This document shows positions 23,999 through 32,241 of a DNA stretch of 64,000 bases, piece after piece; position 1 is the stretch's first letter, and each line of letters begins with the position of its first letter. The position numbers and the translations under genes were made by a program. The notes beneath the pieces were generated by a model, which saw only the letters and a program-made list of their open reading frames with translations, was not told the DNA's origin and did not search any database. This stretch comes from Saprospiraceae bacterium (GTDB lineage: Bacteria > Bacteroidota > Bacteroidia > Chitinophagales > Saprospiraceae). Where the stretch lies: the NCBI GenBank assembly GCA_022841745.1, contig JALHQW010000002.1, positions 118,520-182,519 on the forward strand. The letters run 5' to 3'.

Positions 23999-24085
23999 TT
24001 TGTAGCGGTGAGCGATGCTCGCCGCTACAAAAATCTATTTGGGGTTTTGGAACGACCAACGTCGTTCCAAAACCCCATTTTTATT
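23999..24085 (+). terminator. Double hairpin terminator of the SusC/SusD operon
   Basis: First stem 23999-24031: TTTGTAGCGGTGAGC with GCTCGCCGCTACAAA, 3-nt loop, one G-U pair. Second stem 24041-24076: perfect 16-bp stem beginning GGGGTTTTGGAACGAC, loop CAAC, followed by ATTTTTATT. Confidence 0.85.
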
Positions 24086-24090
24086 ATAGA

Positions 24091-24136
24091 CTTAACCCTC
24101 CCTTCATATTCACTTCACACACCCTTTCGACCTTGG
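24091..24136 (+). promoter_or_regulatory. Pho-box-like promoter of the phosphonate cluster
   Basis: Four 11-mers in exact phase: CTTAACCCTCC, CTTCATATTCA, CTTCACACACC, CTTTCGACCTT (24091-24134). GACCTTGG (24129-24136) is in the -7 position. It lies 6 bases after the SusD terminator and upstream of the HD oxygenase gene. Confidence 0.75.
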
Positions 24137-24234
24137 TCCCCGAAACTAAGCGCCTAATTATGATTCAAAATCAAGCCTTTCGCAGAAGAACGAGTACGCC
24201 ACTGACCATTTTCCAAACAAGAAAAATAGTAGCC

Positions 24235-24837
24235 ATGCCCATCAAGAAAAGCCCAACCGAAGTGACCGATGAAATCTTTGCCCTCCTTCAGCGCCGAGGG
24301 CAGGAGGACTATTTCGGGGAGCCAGTCAGCCAAATCGAACATGCCTTCCAATGTGCCCAATTGGCGGAAGGGGAAGGCTTTGGGGAGGAGGTCATCCTCG
24401 CTGCTTTGCTGCACGACATCGGCCATATCTGCGCCCTTCCGGGCGAGGAGGAAATGCCCGGCCTCGGCATCCTGCGCCACGAGCAGGTGGGCGCTTTTTA
24501 CCTGCGCAAATGGGGCTTCTCGGAAAAAATCTGCCGCCTCGTCGAAGGGCACGTGCAGGCCAAACGCTACCTTACCTTCAAGAACAACGACTACTATGAG
24601 CACCTCTCTGATGCCAGTCGCCAAACGCTGAAACTACAAGGGGGCAAAATGGATGCAGAGGAAGCAGAAGCCTTTGAGACCAATTTCCTTTTTGAAATGA
24701 TGGTGAAAATGCGGCTGTGGGACGAGGCAGGGAAGGAGGTAGGCAAAGTACTGCCAGCTATAGAACGGTACAGGGAGATGTGCCTTCGGCATTTGTTCAA
24801 GAATGTGAACACTGGTATTAGGTCGGAGGCGGCCTAA
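24235..24837 (+). CDS. PhnZ-like HD-domain oxygenase of phosphonate degradation
   Basis: 200 residues. The active-site residues of PhnZ, which oxidatively cleaves 2-amino-1-hydroxyethylphosphonate to glycine and phosphate with a di-iron centre, are visible in matching spacing: Y26, E29, H36, H60-D61, H82 and H106 (segments DYFGEPVSQIEH, ALLHDIGH, LRHEQVG, EGHVQAKRY). This is the 'phosphonate degradation HD-domain oxygenase' family. The chosen start MPIKKSPTE gives the normal family length; in-frame ATGs at 24160 and upstream would add an unlikely Arg-rich extension. The gene follows a Pho-box-like promoter. Its stop overlaps that of a convergent gene (24834). No gene for a PhnY-type hydroxylase, which would supply its substrate, lies in the window. 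Confidence 0.88.
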   Translation: MPIKKSPTEVTDEIFALLQRRGQEDYFGEPVSQIEHAFQCAQLAEGEGFGEEVILAALLHDIGHICALPGEEEMPGLGILRHEQVGAFYLRKWGFSEKICRLVEGHVQAKRYLTFKNNDYYEHLSDASRQTLKLQGGKMDAEEAEAFETNFLFEMMVKMRLWDEAGKEVGKVLPAIERYREMCLRHLFKNVNTGIRSEAA

Positions 24838-25250
24838 TGCAGTTCCTTCAAGTCAAGATTTAAGACGTCTGACCATGATTCGAGTCCTTCCGAAGCGCCC
24901 TTGTTTTTTGAATACCTGTGCCATTCACCGTTCTCAAAGTTTAGCACGAACCCCTCTAAAATACCGTACTCAGTTTCATCTATAAGCCGCTTCATTTTAT
25001 TGAAATCGGTTTTCCAGCCCCGTGCAGTTGCTATCTCAATAATTATGGGGACTGTAGAGGCTTGGTTGTCCTGAAGAATCAAATCTGGGCATTTGCTTTC
25101 TGGATTTCCAGGGTCAATATCGGTTTCAGGCAAAGGTTCAAGGCTGATTAGCCCAGCTTGGTAAAGCTTTTCTAAGCCAAATAGAAGCCGTTTGATAGCT
25201 CTTTGGTGGTGGGTGGTTGCAAGATGTCCCATTTCGATTTCAGCAATCAT
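24834..25250 (-). CDS. Uncharacterised protein with PD-(D/E)XK-nuclease-like (Uma2-like) signature
   Basis: 138 residues from the ATG at 25250 (the frame continues to 25304, but the extension is hydrophobic and overlaps the divergent promoter region). The segment PDLILQDNQ followed by VPIIIEIATARGWKTDF has the spacing P-D ... (I/V)E(I/V)-x of PD-(D/E)XK nuclease-fold proteins such as Uma2. I do not recognise a named family. The gene is inserted backwards between two phosphonate genes: its stop overlaps that of the HD oxygenase by 3 bases and its start is 47 bases from the divergent phosphonatase-like gene. Its AT-richer sequence compared with the neighbours supports acquisition as a cassette. 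Confidence 0.6.
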   Translation of the reverse strand: MIAEIEMGHLATTHHQRAIKRLLFGLEKLYQAGLISLEPLPETDIDPGNPESKCPDLILQDNQASTVPIIIEIATARGWKTDFNKMKRLIDETEYGILEGFVLNFENGEWHRYSKNKGASEGLESWSDVLNLDLKELH

Positions 25251-25297
25251 GCGATTTGGATTTTTTACAAAAATACAAAAGTTTAAACAAACATAAA

Positions 25298-25987
25298 ATG
25301 TCATTAAAACTCATCGTATTCGACATGGCGGGCACCACCGTCCATGACAGTGACAACGTTCACGAAGCCCTCATCAAAGCTTTTTCGCAGTTCGGTTATG
25401 AAATAGACCGGGAAGACGCCAACAGCGTCATGGGCATCCCGAAGCCGGTGGCCATCCGGGTCTTGCTGACGCAAAAATTCCAGCTAGAACCCTCCTCCGA
25501 CGATATTGACGCCATCTTTCGGGAGTTCGAGGACAATATGCTTTACCACTACCGCACCAGCCCTGATGTGCGCCCCACTCCATTTGCGGAGCGCACTATT
25601 CGCACGCTGCGCAAAATCGGTGCGAAAGTGGCCCTGAACACGGGCTTCTCTTCCAACATCACCAACACCATCATCGAGCGCCTCGACTGGCAGGACATGG
25701 TGGACGCTTGGGTTAGTGCCGACGAAGTGGAAAGGGGTCGCCCCTATCCCGACATGATTAAGCTATTGATGGAAGAGTTTGAAATTTATGACCCAGCGCA
25801 TGTGGCCAAGGTGGGCGACACGCCCGCCGACCTCCAGGAGGGCACCAATGCAGGCTGCGGCTGGGTCATCGGTGTCACCAGTGGTTCGCATACCCGTGAG
25901 GAACTGTCTCCCTACCCGCACACCCACCTCGTGGACGACATCTGGCAGGTTGTGAAAATAACCGTTGATGAATTCGCCCATGCTTAG
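25298..25987 (+). CDS. Phosphonatase-like HAD hydrolase
   Basis: 229 residues. HAD motifs: I, FDMAGTT with nucleophile Asp9; II, LNTGFSS; III, GRPYPDM; IV, VGDTPADLQEG. The start MSLKLIVFDMAGTTVHD and the cap sequence fit the 'phosphonatase-like hydrolase' subfamily found in phosphonate clusters, related to phosphonoacetaldehyde hydrolase PhnX. It may hydrolyse phosphonoacetaldehyde or a phosphate ester produced in the pathway; the Schiff-base lysine of true PhnX cannot be assigned with certainty here. The start at 25298 is preferred over the open frame from 25217. It overlaps the following gene by 20 bases, so the two are translationally coupled. Confidence 0.85.
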   Translation: MSLKLIVFDMAGTTVHDSDNVHEALIKAFSQFGYEIDREDANSVMGIPKPVAIRVLLTQKFQLEPSSDDIDAIFREFEDNMLYHYRTSPDVRPTPFAERTIRTLRKIGAKVALNTGFSSNITNTIIERLDWQDMVDAWVSADEVERGRPYPDMIKLLMEEFEIYDPAHVAKVGDTPADLQEGTNAGCGWVIGVTSGSHTREELSPYPHTHLVDDIWQVVKITVDEFAHA

Positions 25988-27344
25988 CGCCATGGGAGCC
26001 GAATTTGCCGAAGGCAAAATAGACTTGTCGAGTGCCTCGCCGTCCATCGCCAACCGTCCATCGTCCATCGTTTTAGCCGCCCTCGCTGCCGCGGCCACCT
26101 ACACCTGCATGTACGCCTTCCGAAAACCGTTCACGGCGGCTACTTTCGAGGGCTTGGTCTATGCTGGCATCAACTACAAGGTATGGCTCGTGGTAGCACA
26201 AGCGCTCGGCTATATGTCGAGCAAATTTTTTGGCATCCGCTATATATCCGAACTGAAATCAGCGGGGCGCTACCAAAGCATCGTGCTGCTAATCGGGTTT
26301 GCTTGGCTCTCGTTGCTGGGCTTTGCGCTGGTGCCTGCCCCTTGGAACATCGTTTTCCTGTTCCTCAATGGTCTGCCGCTTGGCCTCATCTGGGGCATCG
26401 TTTTCAGCTACCTCGAAGGTCGCCGTACCACCGAACTGCTCGGCGTGGCCTTGGCCAGCACCTTTATTTTTGCTTCCGGGTTTGTAAAAAGCATTGGCAG
26501 TTGGCTGTTGTTGGACTGTGGGAAAAGCCCGTTTTGGATGCCATTCATCGCAGGGTCACTGTTCATCATGCCATTGGCGGGCGCCGCTTGGCTGCTGAAC
26601 CGCACCCCGCCGCCTGATGCACTCGACCTCGCCGCCCGCTCCGAGCGCCGCTCCATGACGAAGGCGGAGCGCCGGGCCTTCCTCCAAAAATTCTTGCTGG
26701 GGATCGTGTTACTGGTTGGGGCCTACCTGCTGCTCACCGTGCTGCGTGACCTCCGTGACAACTTCGCCGCCGAGCTTTGGACGGAGCTTGGCTACGCCGA
26801 CCAGCCTGATATTTTCACCCAAACCGAATTGCCCGCCACGCTGGTCATTCTACTTGGCCTGAGCTTGTTGGTATTGGTGAAAAACAATCACAAAGCCTTG
26901 TTTCTCAATCACTCTACTATTCTCTTTGGCTTGGTGCTGGTCTTTGTCAGCACCCTGCTTTTTTCCCAAAAACTGCTCGCCGCCCCACTTTGGGCCATGC
27001 TCAATGGGGTGGGCCTCTACCTTGCCTACGTGCCGTTCAACTGCTTGATTTTCGAGCGGCTGATAGCGGCCTATCGCCAACCGGGGAATATTGGTTTCAT
27101 CATGTACGTGGCAGATGCGATTGGCTACCTCGGCAGTGTGGCCGTGCTGCTGGTGAAGGAGTTCGTGAACTTGGAAGTGACGTGGAGCAATTTCCTGGTG
27201 GGGGCGAACCTGTGGGCAAGTGTGGTGGGGATGGTGTTAGTGGGAGTTTCGGCATTGTATTTTTTGAAAAAACGACTTACTCAACAACCGGAAAGTCAGA
27301 ATAGTCAGCAAGGAAACTTGTCAAATCCAATTTTGAACACCTAA
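25968..27344 (+). CDS. DUF5690-family MFS-like membrane protein
   Basis: 458 residues, about twelve hydrophobic segments. The segment YTCMYAFRKPFTAATFEG followed by YKVWLVVAQALGYM and GIRYISEL is the mark of the DUF5690 family, distantly similar to organophosphate:phosphate antiporters of the major facilitator superfamily. In context it may carry a phosphonate or its breakdown product over the inner membrane. The start overlaps the phosphonatase gene (ATG at 25968; in-frame ATGs also at 25980 and 25992). The first 35 residues are encoded partly by short repeats of CGTCCATCG (26040-26070) and look like a recent extension. The last 68 bases overlap a convergent gene. Confidence 0.8.
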   Translation: MNSPMLSAMGAEFAEGKIDLSSASPSIANRPSSIVLAALAAAATYTCMYAFRKPFTAATFEGLVYAGINYKVWLVVAQALGYMSSKFFGIRYISELKSAGRYQSIVLLIGFAWLSLLGFALVPAPWNIVFLFLNGLPLGLIWGIVFSYLEGRRTTELLGVALASTFIFASGFVKSIGSWLLLDCGKSPFWMPFIAGSLFIMPLAGAAWLLNRTPPPDALDLAARSERRSMTKAERRAFLQKFLLGIVLLVGAYLLLTVLRDLRDNFAAELWTELGYADQPDIFTQTELPATLVILLGLSLLVLVKNNHKALFLNHSTILFGLVLVFVSTLLFSQKLLAAPLWAMLNGVGLYLAYVPFNCLIFERLIAAYRQPGNIGFIMYVADAIGYLGSVAVLLVKEFVNLEVTWSNFLVGANLWASVVGMVLVGVSALYFLKKRLTQQPESQNSQQGNLSNPILNT

Positions 27345-27750
27345 CGCCAGCAGGCTCAAAACTAAACTGGAGGTTGAGACGGTCCTTGTACCTTGAGCCT
27401 ATTTGTTCATTTTCAAATAAGTCAAGTAAATAGTCTTGACGAATGATAACAGGCGTTGACCAAGCTCCATTGTGCCGTACAATAAAAACATAGTGAACCA
27501 AGATATTGGAAATATTCCTGAGCTGTCTGATTGGGAGCGAGAACTGCACCCGGAAGCCATTTTTGGTTGTTTTGGAAGCAGACGTTTTTACTTGAACCCG
27601 TTGCAAAGTGCCATTTTCGTCTTGTACTACAAAAATATCATCACCAATATCAACTTCTGGAATGGCGACATTCCATCCCCTTTTCAGGAATTCGGACATG
27701 ACTGCAAGATGCCCAGCCTTGCCCAAGTAAAGGTTATAGTTGCCCTTCAT
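27277..27750 (-). CDS. PD-(D/E)XK nuclease-like protein
   Basis: 157 residues. GKAGHLAVMSEFLKRGWNV, then IPEVDIGDDIFVV and RVQVKTSAS reproduce the arrangement E ... D ... (Q)VK of PD-(D/E)XK endonuclease-fold proteins similar to archaeal Holliday-junction resolvases and DUF4365-type proteins. The catalytic Asp is probably in GDDI and the QVK lysine follows. Its start overlaps the stop of the upstream small gene by 4 bases, so the two form a unit. The 3' end overlaps the DUF5690 gene on the other strand by 68 bases, which suggests insertion next to an existing gene. It could be a defence or toxin-like cassette; no evidence for either beyond fold and layout. Confidence 0.65.
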   Translation of the reverse strand: MKGNYNLYLGKAGHLAVMSEFLKRGWNVAIPEVDIGDDIFVVQDENGTLQRVQVKTSASKTTKNGFRVQFSLPIRQLRNISNILVHYVFIVRHNGAWSTPVIIRQDYLLDLFENEQIGSRYKDRLNLQFSFEPAGVRCSKLDLTSFLADYSDFPVVE

Positions 27751-28046
27751 GCGGCCATCTTGTGCTTGTGCAAAACAAGTCCTGTTTGCGAATCCACAAA
27801 AAGGATTTCGTCAACTTTTTTCTTCAATTCTTCTTGGTCGCCGACGCCAAACAAAACCGGAAATATATTAACCTCAAACTTATCAAACGGAAGCTGGAAA
27901 TCGCTCTTGATATCATAAGACAGAAACAAACTGTTGGCAGGGTAAGCATTTGGAAACCAGCTTTTTAGCTTTTTCCTCACTGACGGGCCTATGCTAAAAG
28001 CATAACCGTCCAATTGCTTATTTACATTAATTTTCAATGCTTCCAT
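27747..28046 (-). CDS. Small protein of unknown function, coupled to the nuclease-like gene
   Basis: 99 residues from the ATG at 28046 (MEALKINVNKQLDGY). It contains SVRKKLKSWFPNAYPANSLFLSYDI and DEILFVDSQTGLVLHKH; I recognise no family. No signal peptide or membrane segment. The 4-base overlap (27747-27750) with the downstream nuclease-like gene indicates translational coupling, as in toxin-antitoxin or effector-immunity pairs. Its start faces the divergent FAD oxidoreductase gene 78 bases away. Confidence 0.55.
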   Translation of the reverse strand: MEALKINVNKQLDGYAFSIGPSVRKKLKSWFPNAYPANSLFLSYDIKSDFQLPFDKFEVNIFPVLFGVGDQEELKKKVDEILFVDSQTGLVLHKHKMAA

Positions 28047-28124
28047 GATTGTTGTTTTTAAAAACAAAGCTAACGAAAAATCATGGATAGCGAATTCAAT
28101 ATTCTGCACAATCAAAACCATTCA

Positions 28125-29243
28125 ATGAAATCAGCCATCATCATCGGCGCAGGCATCGTCGGCCTCGCAACAGCACGGGCGCTTGCCGTGCGGGGGTACA
28201 AAGTCAAGGTCTTCGAGCGTAGCCAACAGGCCAGCGGGGCCAGTGTGCGCAATTTCGGCATGGTTTGGCCCATCGGGCAGCCGACGGGAGAGCTGTACGA
28301 GACCGCATTGCGCAGCAGGGCCATCTGGAAGGAAAGCTGCACGGAGGCGGGCATCTGGCACAACGAAAACGGTTCGCTGCACCTCGCCTACCACAACGAT
28401 GAATGGGCCGTACTGGAGGAATTCGTGGCTGAAAACCAAGCCGTTAGACCAGCAGTTTCTTTGCTTCCCAAAAAACAGGTGCGGGACAAATCCGCCGTGG
28501 CCGTGCTGAAGGGGCTGCGGGCGGCGCTTTGGAGCAGCGACGAGGTCATCGTTGACCCACGGGAGGCCATTGCGAAGCTGCCCGCTTATTTCAATGAAAA
28601 ATACGGCGTCGAGTTCCATTTCGGCGTGGCCGTGGCGGAGGTGCAGTCGGGCCGGGTTCGCACGGGCGGTGGCCGCTGGCACGAGGCCGACCAAGTGTTC
28701 ATCTGCTCTGGCCAGGACTTCGAGACACTGTACCCGCAAGTCTTCGCCAAGAGTGGCATCACCCGTTGCAAGCTGCAAATGATGCGAACCCCGGCGCAGC
28801 CTGCCCGCATTGGCGCATCACTCTGTGCTGGCCTGACGCTCATCCATTACAAAGCTTTTGAAAAATTGCCTTCGCTGCCCGGTTTGCGCAGCAGGTTTGA
28901 GGTGGAAATGCCCGCCTACCTGAAATGGGGCATCCACGTACTTGTTTCTCAAAACGACGCTGGCGAAGTGACCCTCGGCGATACCCACGAGTACGGCCTG
29001 CACCACGGCCCTTTCGACCGTTCGGAACTCAACGAATTGATTATCATGTATTTGGAAACGTTTTGCAGATTGCCAAAGCCACAGGTAGCCGAGATCTGGC
29101 ACGGCATTTATGCCAAAATGACGGATGGCAAAAACTGGTTCCACCATGAACCAGAGCCGGGCGTCACCATCCTGAATGGCCTTGGTGGGGCGGGCATGAC
29201 GCTGTCGTTTGGATTGGCTGAGCGCCTGGTTGGTGGTCAGTAA
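28125..29243 (+). CDS. FAD-dependent oxidoreductase of the phosphonate-associated type (TIGR03364-like)
   Basis: 372 residues from ATG 28125. GAGIVGLATARALA is the FAD dinucleotide-binding motif, followed by the ribose-binding acidic residue in KVFERS; ASGASVRNFGMVWPIGQ and GLGGAGMTLSFGLAE are typical of the D-amino-acid-oxidase-like (DAO) family. The closest group I know is the FAD oxidoreductase found in phosphonate utilisation clusters (TIGR03364), which is thought to oxidise an amino- or N-methylaminophosphonate. It completes the gene set begun by the HD oxygenase, but is separated from it by the nuclease-like cassette. I see no phased promoter in front of it. Confidence 0.8.
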   Translation: MKSAIIIGAGIVGLATARALAVRGYKVKVFERSQQASGASVRNFGMVWPIGQPTGELYETALRSRAIWKESCTEAGIWHNENGSLHLAYHNDEWAVLEEFVAENQAVRPAVSLLPKKQVRDKSAVAVLKGLRAALWSSDEVIVDPREAIAKLPAYFNEKYGVEFHFGVAVAEVQSGRVRTGGGRWHEADQVFICSGQDFETLYPQVFAKSGITRCKLQMMRTPAQPARIGASLCAGLTLIHYKAFEKLPSLPGLRSRFEVEMPAYLKWGIHVLVSQNDAGEVTLGDTHEYGLHHGPFDRSELNELIIMYLETFCRLPKPQVAEIWHGIYAKMTDGKNWFHHEPEPGVTILNGLGGAGMTLSFGLAERLVGGQ

Positions 29244-29341
29244 ATTAGCGGCCTATCAAAATATTCGGTGCAGTTCGTTGTAGTTAGAAAGCCTCCTTAG
29301 AATTTGGTGGCTTTGACACTTCTGCAGAAAAATAGGGTGTT

Positions 29342-30304
29342 TTAGTTTTTCTGAAAGACCAAGAAAACAGCGCCCACTACCAGTATGAAATAGTAAGTTA
29401 GAAGCCGCCAACCCAGCATGGCCGTGCCTGCCATCCCTAAAGGCAAGTTGCCCGAAAAAACGAGCAGGAAGGCGGCCTCCGCACCGCCCGTTGCTCCTGG
29501 CACTGGTGTGACGAGCATGGCCACGAACACCATCCATTGGAGCAGCAGCAGTTTCGCCATATCGGCCTCCAGCCCCAGCATGCGCACGACCGCCAAGAGG
29601 ATGCCGAAGCGGGTAAGCCATTGCGCCGAATTGGCTAACAGGCTCCAAATGAATGGCTTTCGCCCCCTTGACATGATGAGCCCAAATGCTGCCCGACATT
29701 CTGATAACAACTTATGAAGCCTTGCCCGCCAAGCCACCATTGGCCCTGAACGCAGCATCAGCTTTTTGAAAATGAGCAAAAGGGCAACGATTACAATTAG
29801 TACAGCGGCGGCGGCCAATTTGTTCTTTTTGAAAAATTGACCAACGGACACCCAAAGCGGGTTGTCCCAGTTTTTGGTCAGAACAAGGGAAACAGGAATG
29901 GCCATCGTATAAAACAGCACGTCTTCTATGCTCCCCCAAAGTGTCAGGGTGGCGGCTTGGCCAGGCCGGTAGCCTTGTTGAACAAGCATGGTCATCTTCA
30001 AGGGTGCCCCGCCCACGGCGGCTGGCATCACCACGCCCCCCACATCGGTTGCGACGGCAATACGGAATAGGTTTTTCCAAGGAATTTCCACCCCAAAAAA
30101 CCTGCCCCAAATGGCCAAGCGCAGTGTGTGCCAAGCCCAGGGAAGCAAGGCTAAAAGCATGGCAACCAATAGCCACCAAATTGAAAAACCAGAAAACCCA
30201 ACTGTTTTGTGGTCGCTGGCGAACCATGCAAAAGCCAAATTCCCCAAAACCCCAAGGCAAATGATGGGCAAGAGCCGGCGAAGGAGTTTGTCAAGGTTGA
30301 ACAT
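29342..30304 (-). CDS. Lysylphosphatidylglycerol synthase transmembrane-domain (flippase-like) protein
   Basis: 320 residues and about eight membrane helices, with the conserved segments ATDVGGVVMPAAVGGAPLKM, LTLWGSIEDVLFY and VTPVPGATGGAEAAF of the UPF0104/LPG_synthase_TM family. Members without the catalytic domain are believed to flip or transfer glycolipids. It is the last gene of a minus-strand row (33195 to 29342) with nonulosonic acid and glycosyl genes, fitting a role in moving a glycosylated lipid. Start taken at ATG 30304; TTG at 30328 would overlap the upstream gene's stop. Confidence 0.8.
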   Translation of the reverse strand: MFNLDKLLRRLLPIICLGVLGNLAFAWFASDHKTVGFSGFSIWWLLVAMLLALLPWAWHTLRLAIWGRFFGVEIPWKNLFRIAVATDVGGVVMPAAVGGAPLKMTMLVQQGYRPGQAATLTLWGSIEDVLFYTMAIPVSLVLTKNWDNPLWVSVGQFFKKNKLAAAAVLIVIVALLLIFKKLMLRSGPMVAWRARLHKLLSECRAAFGLIMSRGRKPFIWSLLANSAQWLTRFGILLAVVRMLGLEADMAKLLLLQWMVFVAMLVTPVPGATGGAEAAFLLVFSGNLPLGMAGTAMLGWRLLTYYFILVVGAVFLVFQKN

Positions 30305-30328
30305 GGATGTTCTGGACTGCTTCGACAA

Positions 30329-31132
30329 TCAATGGAGCTTCGCCTTGTAAAACTCAAAAGCCCCTTCGGGCTGCCCGAACTTGTGCCCGAACCAGTCCCG
30401 GCGCAATGGCTTCACCACATCAAGTTCGCCCTGCTCCAACAAGTAAGCGGCAAAAGCCCACTGCTGCAGATTATCGAGGTCAACGGCGTACTCGTGCGGC
30501 ACAATACAGGGCAGAATCACGTCGCCGGTAAGGCTCTGCTTTTTCACGATGGTGTTGAAACGGATGGCCTCCACATGGCCCGTCTGCCAGTAGGTGGATG
30601 GCAACGCTTGCCTATGCATATTATACGCCTCATGGAAACTGGTGTGCAGGAGCGGCTGCATCATACCATCCTCGATTTCCCACATTTTAAAGGGGTTTTC
30701 GCCAGCAGGTGATACGGCCCGAACGCTGTCGGCACTAGGGTTTTGGAGTAATTGCTGTACGGCCTCGTCCACCAGCCCCGGTGGGCGAAGCGGCGAGGTT
30801 GGGCGAAGCTGCACGACGATGTCAGCACGGTAGTCCTCGTTGAACTCCAGCCAGCGCACGGCGTGTTCCATTACCGGAAAGTCGGTGGTGGCGTCTTCGG
30901 CCAGTTCTTTGGGGCGGAGGAAAGGCACTTCAGCCCCCCATTCCCTTGCCAAGTCGGCAATCACCTCATCGTCAGTGCTGACGATGATGCGGTCAACCAG
31001 TTTCGACCTTTCTGCTGCTGCAATGCTATAGGCCAGCAGCGGTATGCCGTTCAGGAATTTTATGTTCTTTCGGGGGATGCTCTTAGAGCCGCCACGTGCG
31101 GGAATGATGGCTACAATGTGCTTTTTTTCCAT
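30329..31132 (-). CDS. Acylneuraminate cytidylyltransferase-family protein (CMP-nonulosonate synthetase-like)
   Basis: 267 residues. The N-terminal IIPARGGSKSIPRKN is the nucleotide-binding signature of CMP-NeuAc/CMP-Kdo synthetases; STDDEVIADLA and RPTSPLRPPGLVDEAV follow in the expected order. It should activate a nonulosonic acid with CTP before transfer to a glycan. The matching synthase (39272) and phosphatase (40188) lie 9 kb away on the same strand, separated by a phosphorus-scavenging block. The upstream oxidoreductase is 12 bases away, so they are co-transcribed. Confidence 0.85.
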   Translation of the reverse strand: MEKKHIVAIIPARGGSKSIPRKNIKFLNGIPLLAYSIAAAERSKLVDRIIVSTDDEVIADLAREWGAEVPFLRPKELAEDATTDFPVMEHAVRWLEFNEDYRADIVVQLRPTSPLRPPGLVDEAVQQLLQNPSADSVRAVSPAGENPFKMWEIEDGMMQPLLHTSFHEAYNMHRQALPSTYWQTGHVEAIRFNTIVKKQSLTGDVILPCIVPHEYAVDLDNLQQWAFAAYLLEQGELDVVKPLRRDWFGHKFGQPEGAFEFYKAKLH

Positions 31133-31144
31133 GCTCTGAATTGT

Positions 31145-32161
31145 TTAAATTGTGAAACCATTTCTGTGCGGTTCCTTAGCGAATGTTTCTGTATTTTCGA
31201 TATACGCTTTAGCCGCAAGGCAAAGCTCTAAAGCCCGAATACCGTCGTGCATTGTGCAAGCGGGCGCTTGGTCCTGAAGGATACAATCCATGAAATCGGC
31301 GGTCTGGTCGAGGAACATTTCGTTGCGCTCGAAGTGGCGACCCGGCGTCAGTGTTTCAAATGCCCTCCCGCTTTGTGAGTAGATTTTTGCGCTGCCGCAA
31401 AGGGCAACCCACTCGATGCGCCCCTCTGTGCCGATAATTTGGAGCGTGTGCATGGGCGGCTGGCTTATATAGTCGAGGTAAACCAAGCCAACGGCCCCAG
31501 ACTGGAAGCGCAAGCTGGTAAGTGCCGTGTCCTCTGTGTCTAATTCCAGTTCAGATAGCTTCCCGCCAATGGCCGATACCACCTCATATTCGCCCAGCAT
31601 CCAGCGCAGGTAATCGAAGGGGTGGCAGAGCGTGAGCAACACGCCGCCGCCGAGGTCGTTACGGGCCGAGTAGCCTTTTCGGTAGTCTTCCAAAGGGTGC
31701 CAGCCGGGCAGCCACTCCCCCCAGTGCGCATGGGCGGCAATTGGTTTTCCTATTTTTCCTTCGGCAATGGCCGACCGAATCCCCTTCAAAACACCGTGGT
31801 ATCGCCACTGGAAGCCAACCTGTAATTTCAATTGCTTCACCTCTGCCAGTGCGGCCAGTTTTTCAAGGCCATCCAAGTTGTGCGATACGGGCTTTTCCAA
31901 GAAGATATGACAGCCAGCCCCCGCAGCAGCCAGTGCCGTTTCGAGGTGAAGCGCTGTTGGGTTGCAGACGAAAACCACATCGGGATGCTTGGCAAGGGCG
32001 TCGGCAAGGTTGATTTCCTTGCAAACACGCAGGCCTGCCAGGTTTCCGATACCTGTCAGGTCTTGGCTCGTCAGCACCTGAAAATCACGGTATCCGAGCA
32101 CCACAAGGTTGTTGAAGTGGCGCTTTCCGATGGAACCGAAACCGACAATGAGTATTTTCAT
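31145..32161 (-). CDS. Gfo/Idh/MocA-family oxidoreductase
   Basis: 338 residues from ATG 32161. MKILIVGFGSIGKRH is the Rossmann NAD(P)-binding motif, VVFVCNPTALH and FLEKPVSHNLDGLEKL the usual EKP catalytic segment, and GVLLTLCHPFDYLRWMLGE the conserved C-terminal domain motif with a catalytic His. The family oxidises sugar hydroxyls or reduces imines in sugar nucleotides; next to a CMP-nonulosonate synthetase a role in nonulosonic acid tailoring is likely. Confidence 0.85.
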   Translation of the reverse strand: MKILIVGFGSIGKRHFNNLVVLGYRDFQVLTSQDLTGIGNLAGLRVCKEINLADALAKHPDVVFVCNPTALHLETALAAAGAGCHIFLEKPVSHNLDGLEKLAALAEVKQLKLQVGFQWRYHGVLKGIRSAIAEGKIGKPIAAHAHWGEWLPGWHPLEDYRKGYSARNDLGGGVLLTLCHPFDYLRWMLGEYEVVSAIGGKLSELELDTEDTALTSLRFQSGAVGLVYLDYISQPPMHTLQIIGTEGRIEWVALCGSAKIYSQSGRAFETLTPGRHFERNEMFLDQTADFMDCILQDQAPACTMHDGIRALELCLAAKAYIENTETFAKEPHRNGFTI

Positions 32162-32164
32162 GCT

Positions 32165-32240
32165 GTTTGTCATTGAAGTCATTTTTCATCAAGGTCATTG
32201 GATGCCTAAATGACCAATGACTCCAATGACAAATGACCAT
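32165..32240. repeat. Degenerate GTCATTGG / CCAATGAC repeats
   Basis: The spacer between two glycan genes contains several copies of the octamer GTCATTGG and its complement, for example TGACCAATGACTCCAATGAC. The same repeat makes up most of 40169-40345. Confidence 0.55.
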
Positions 32241-32241
32241 T

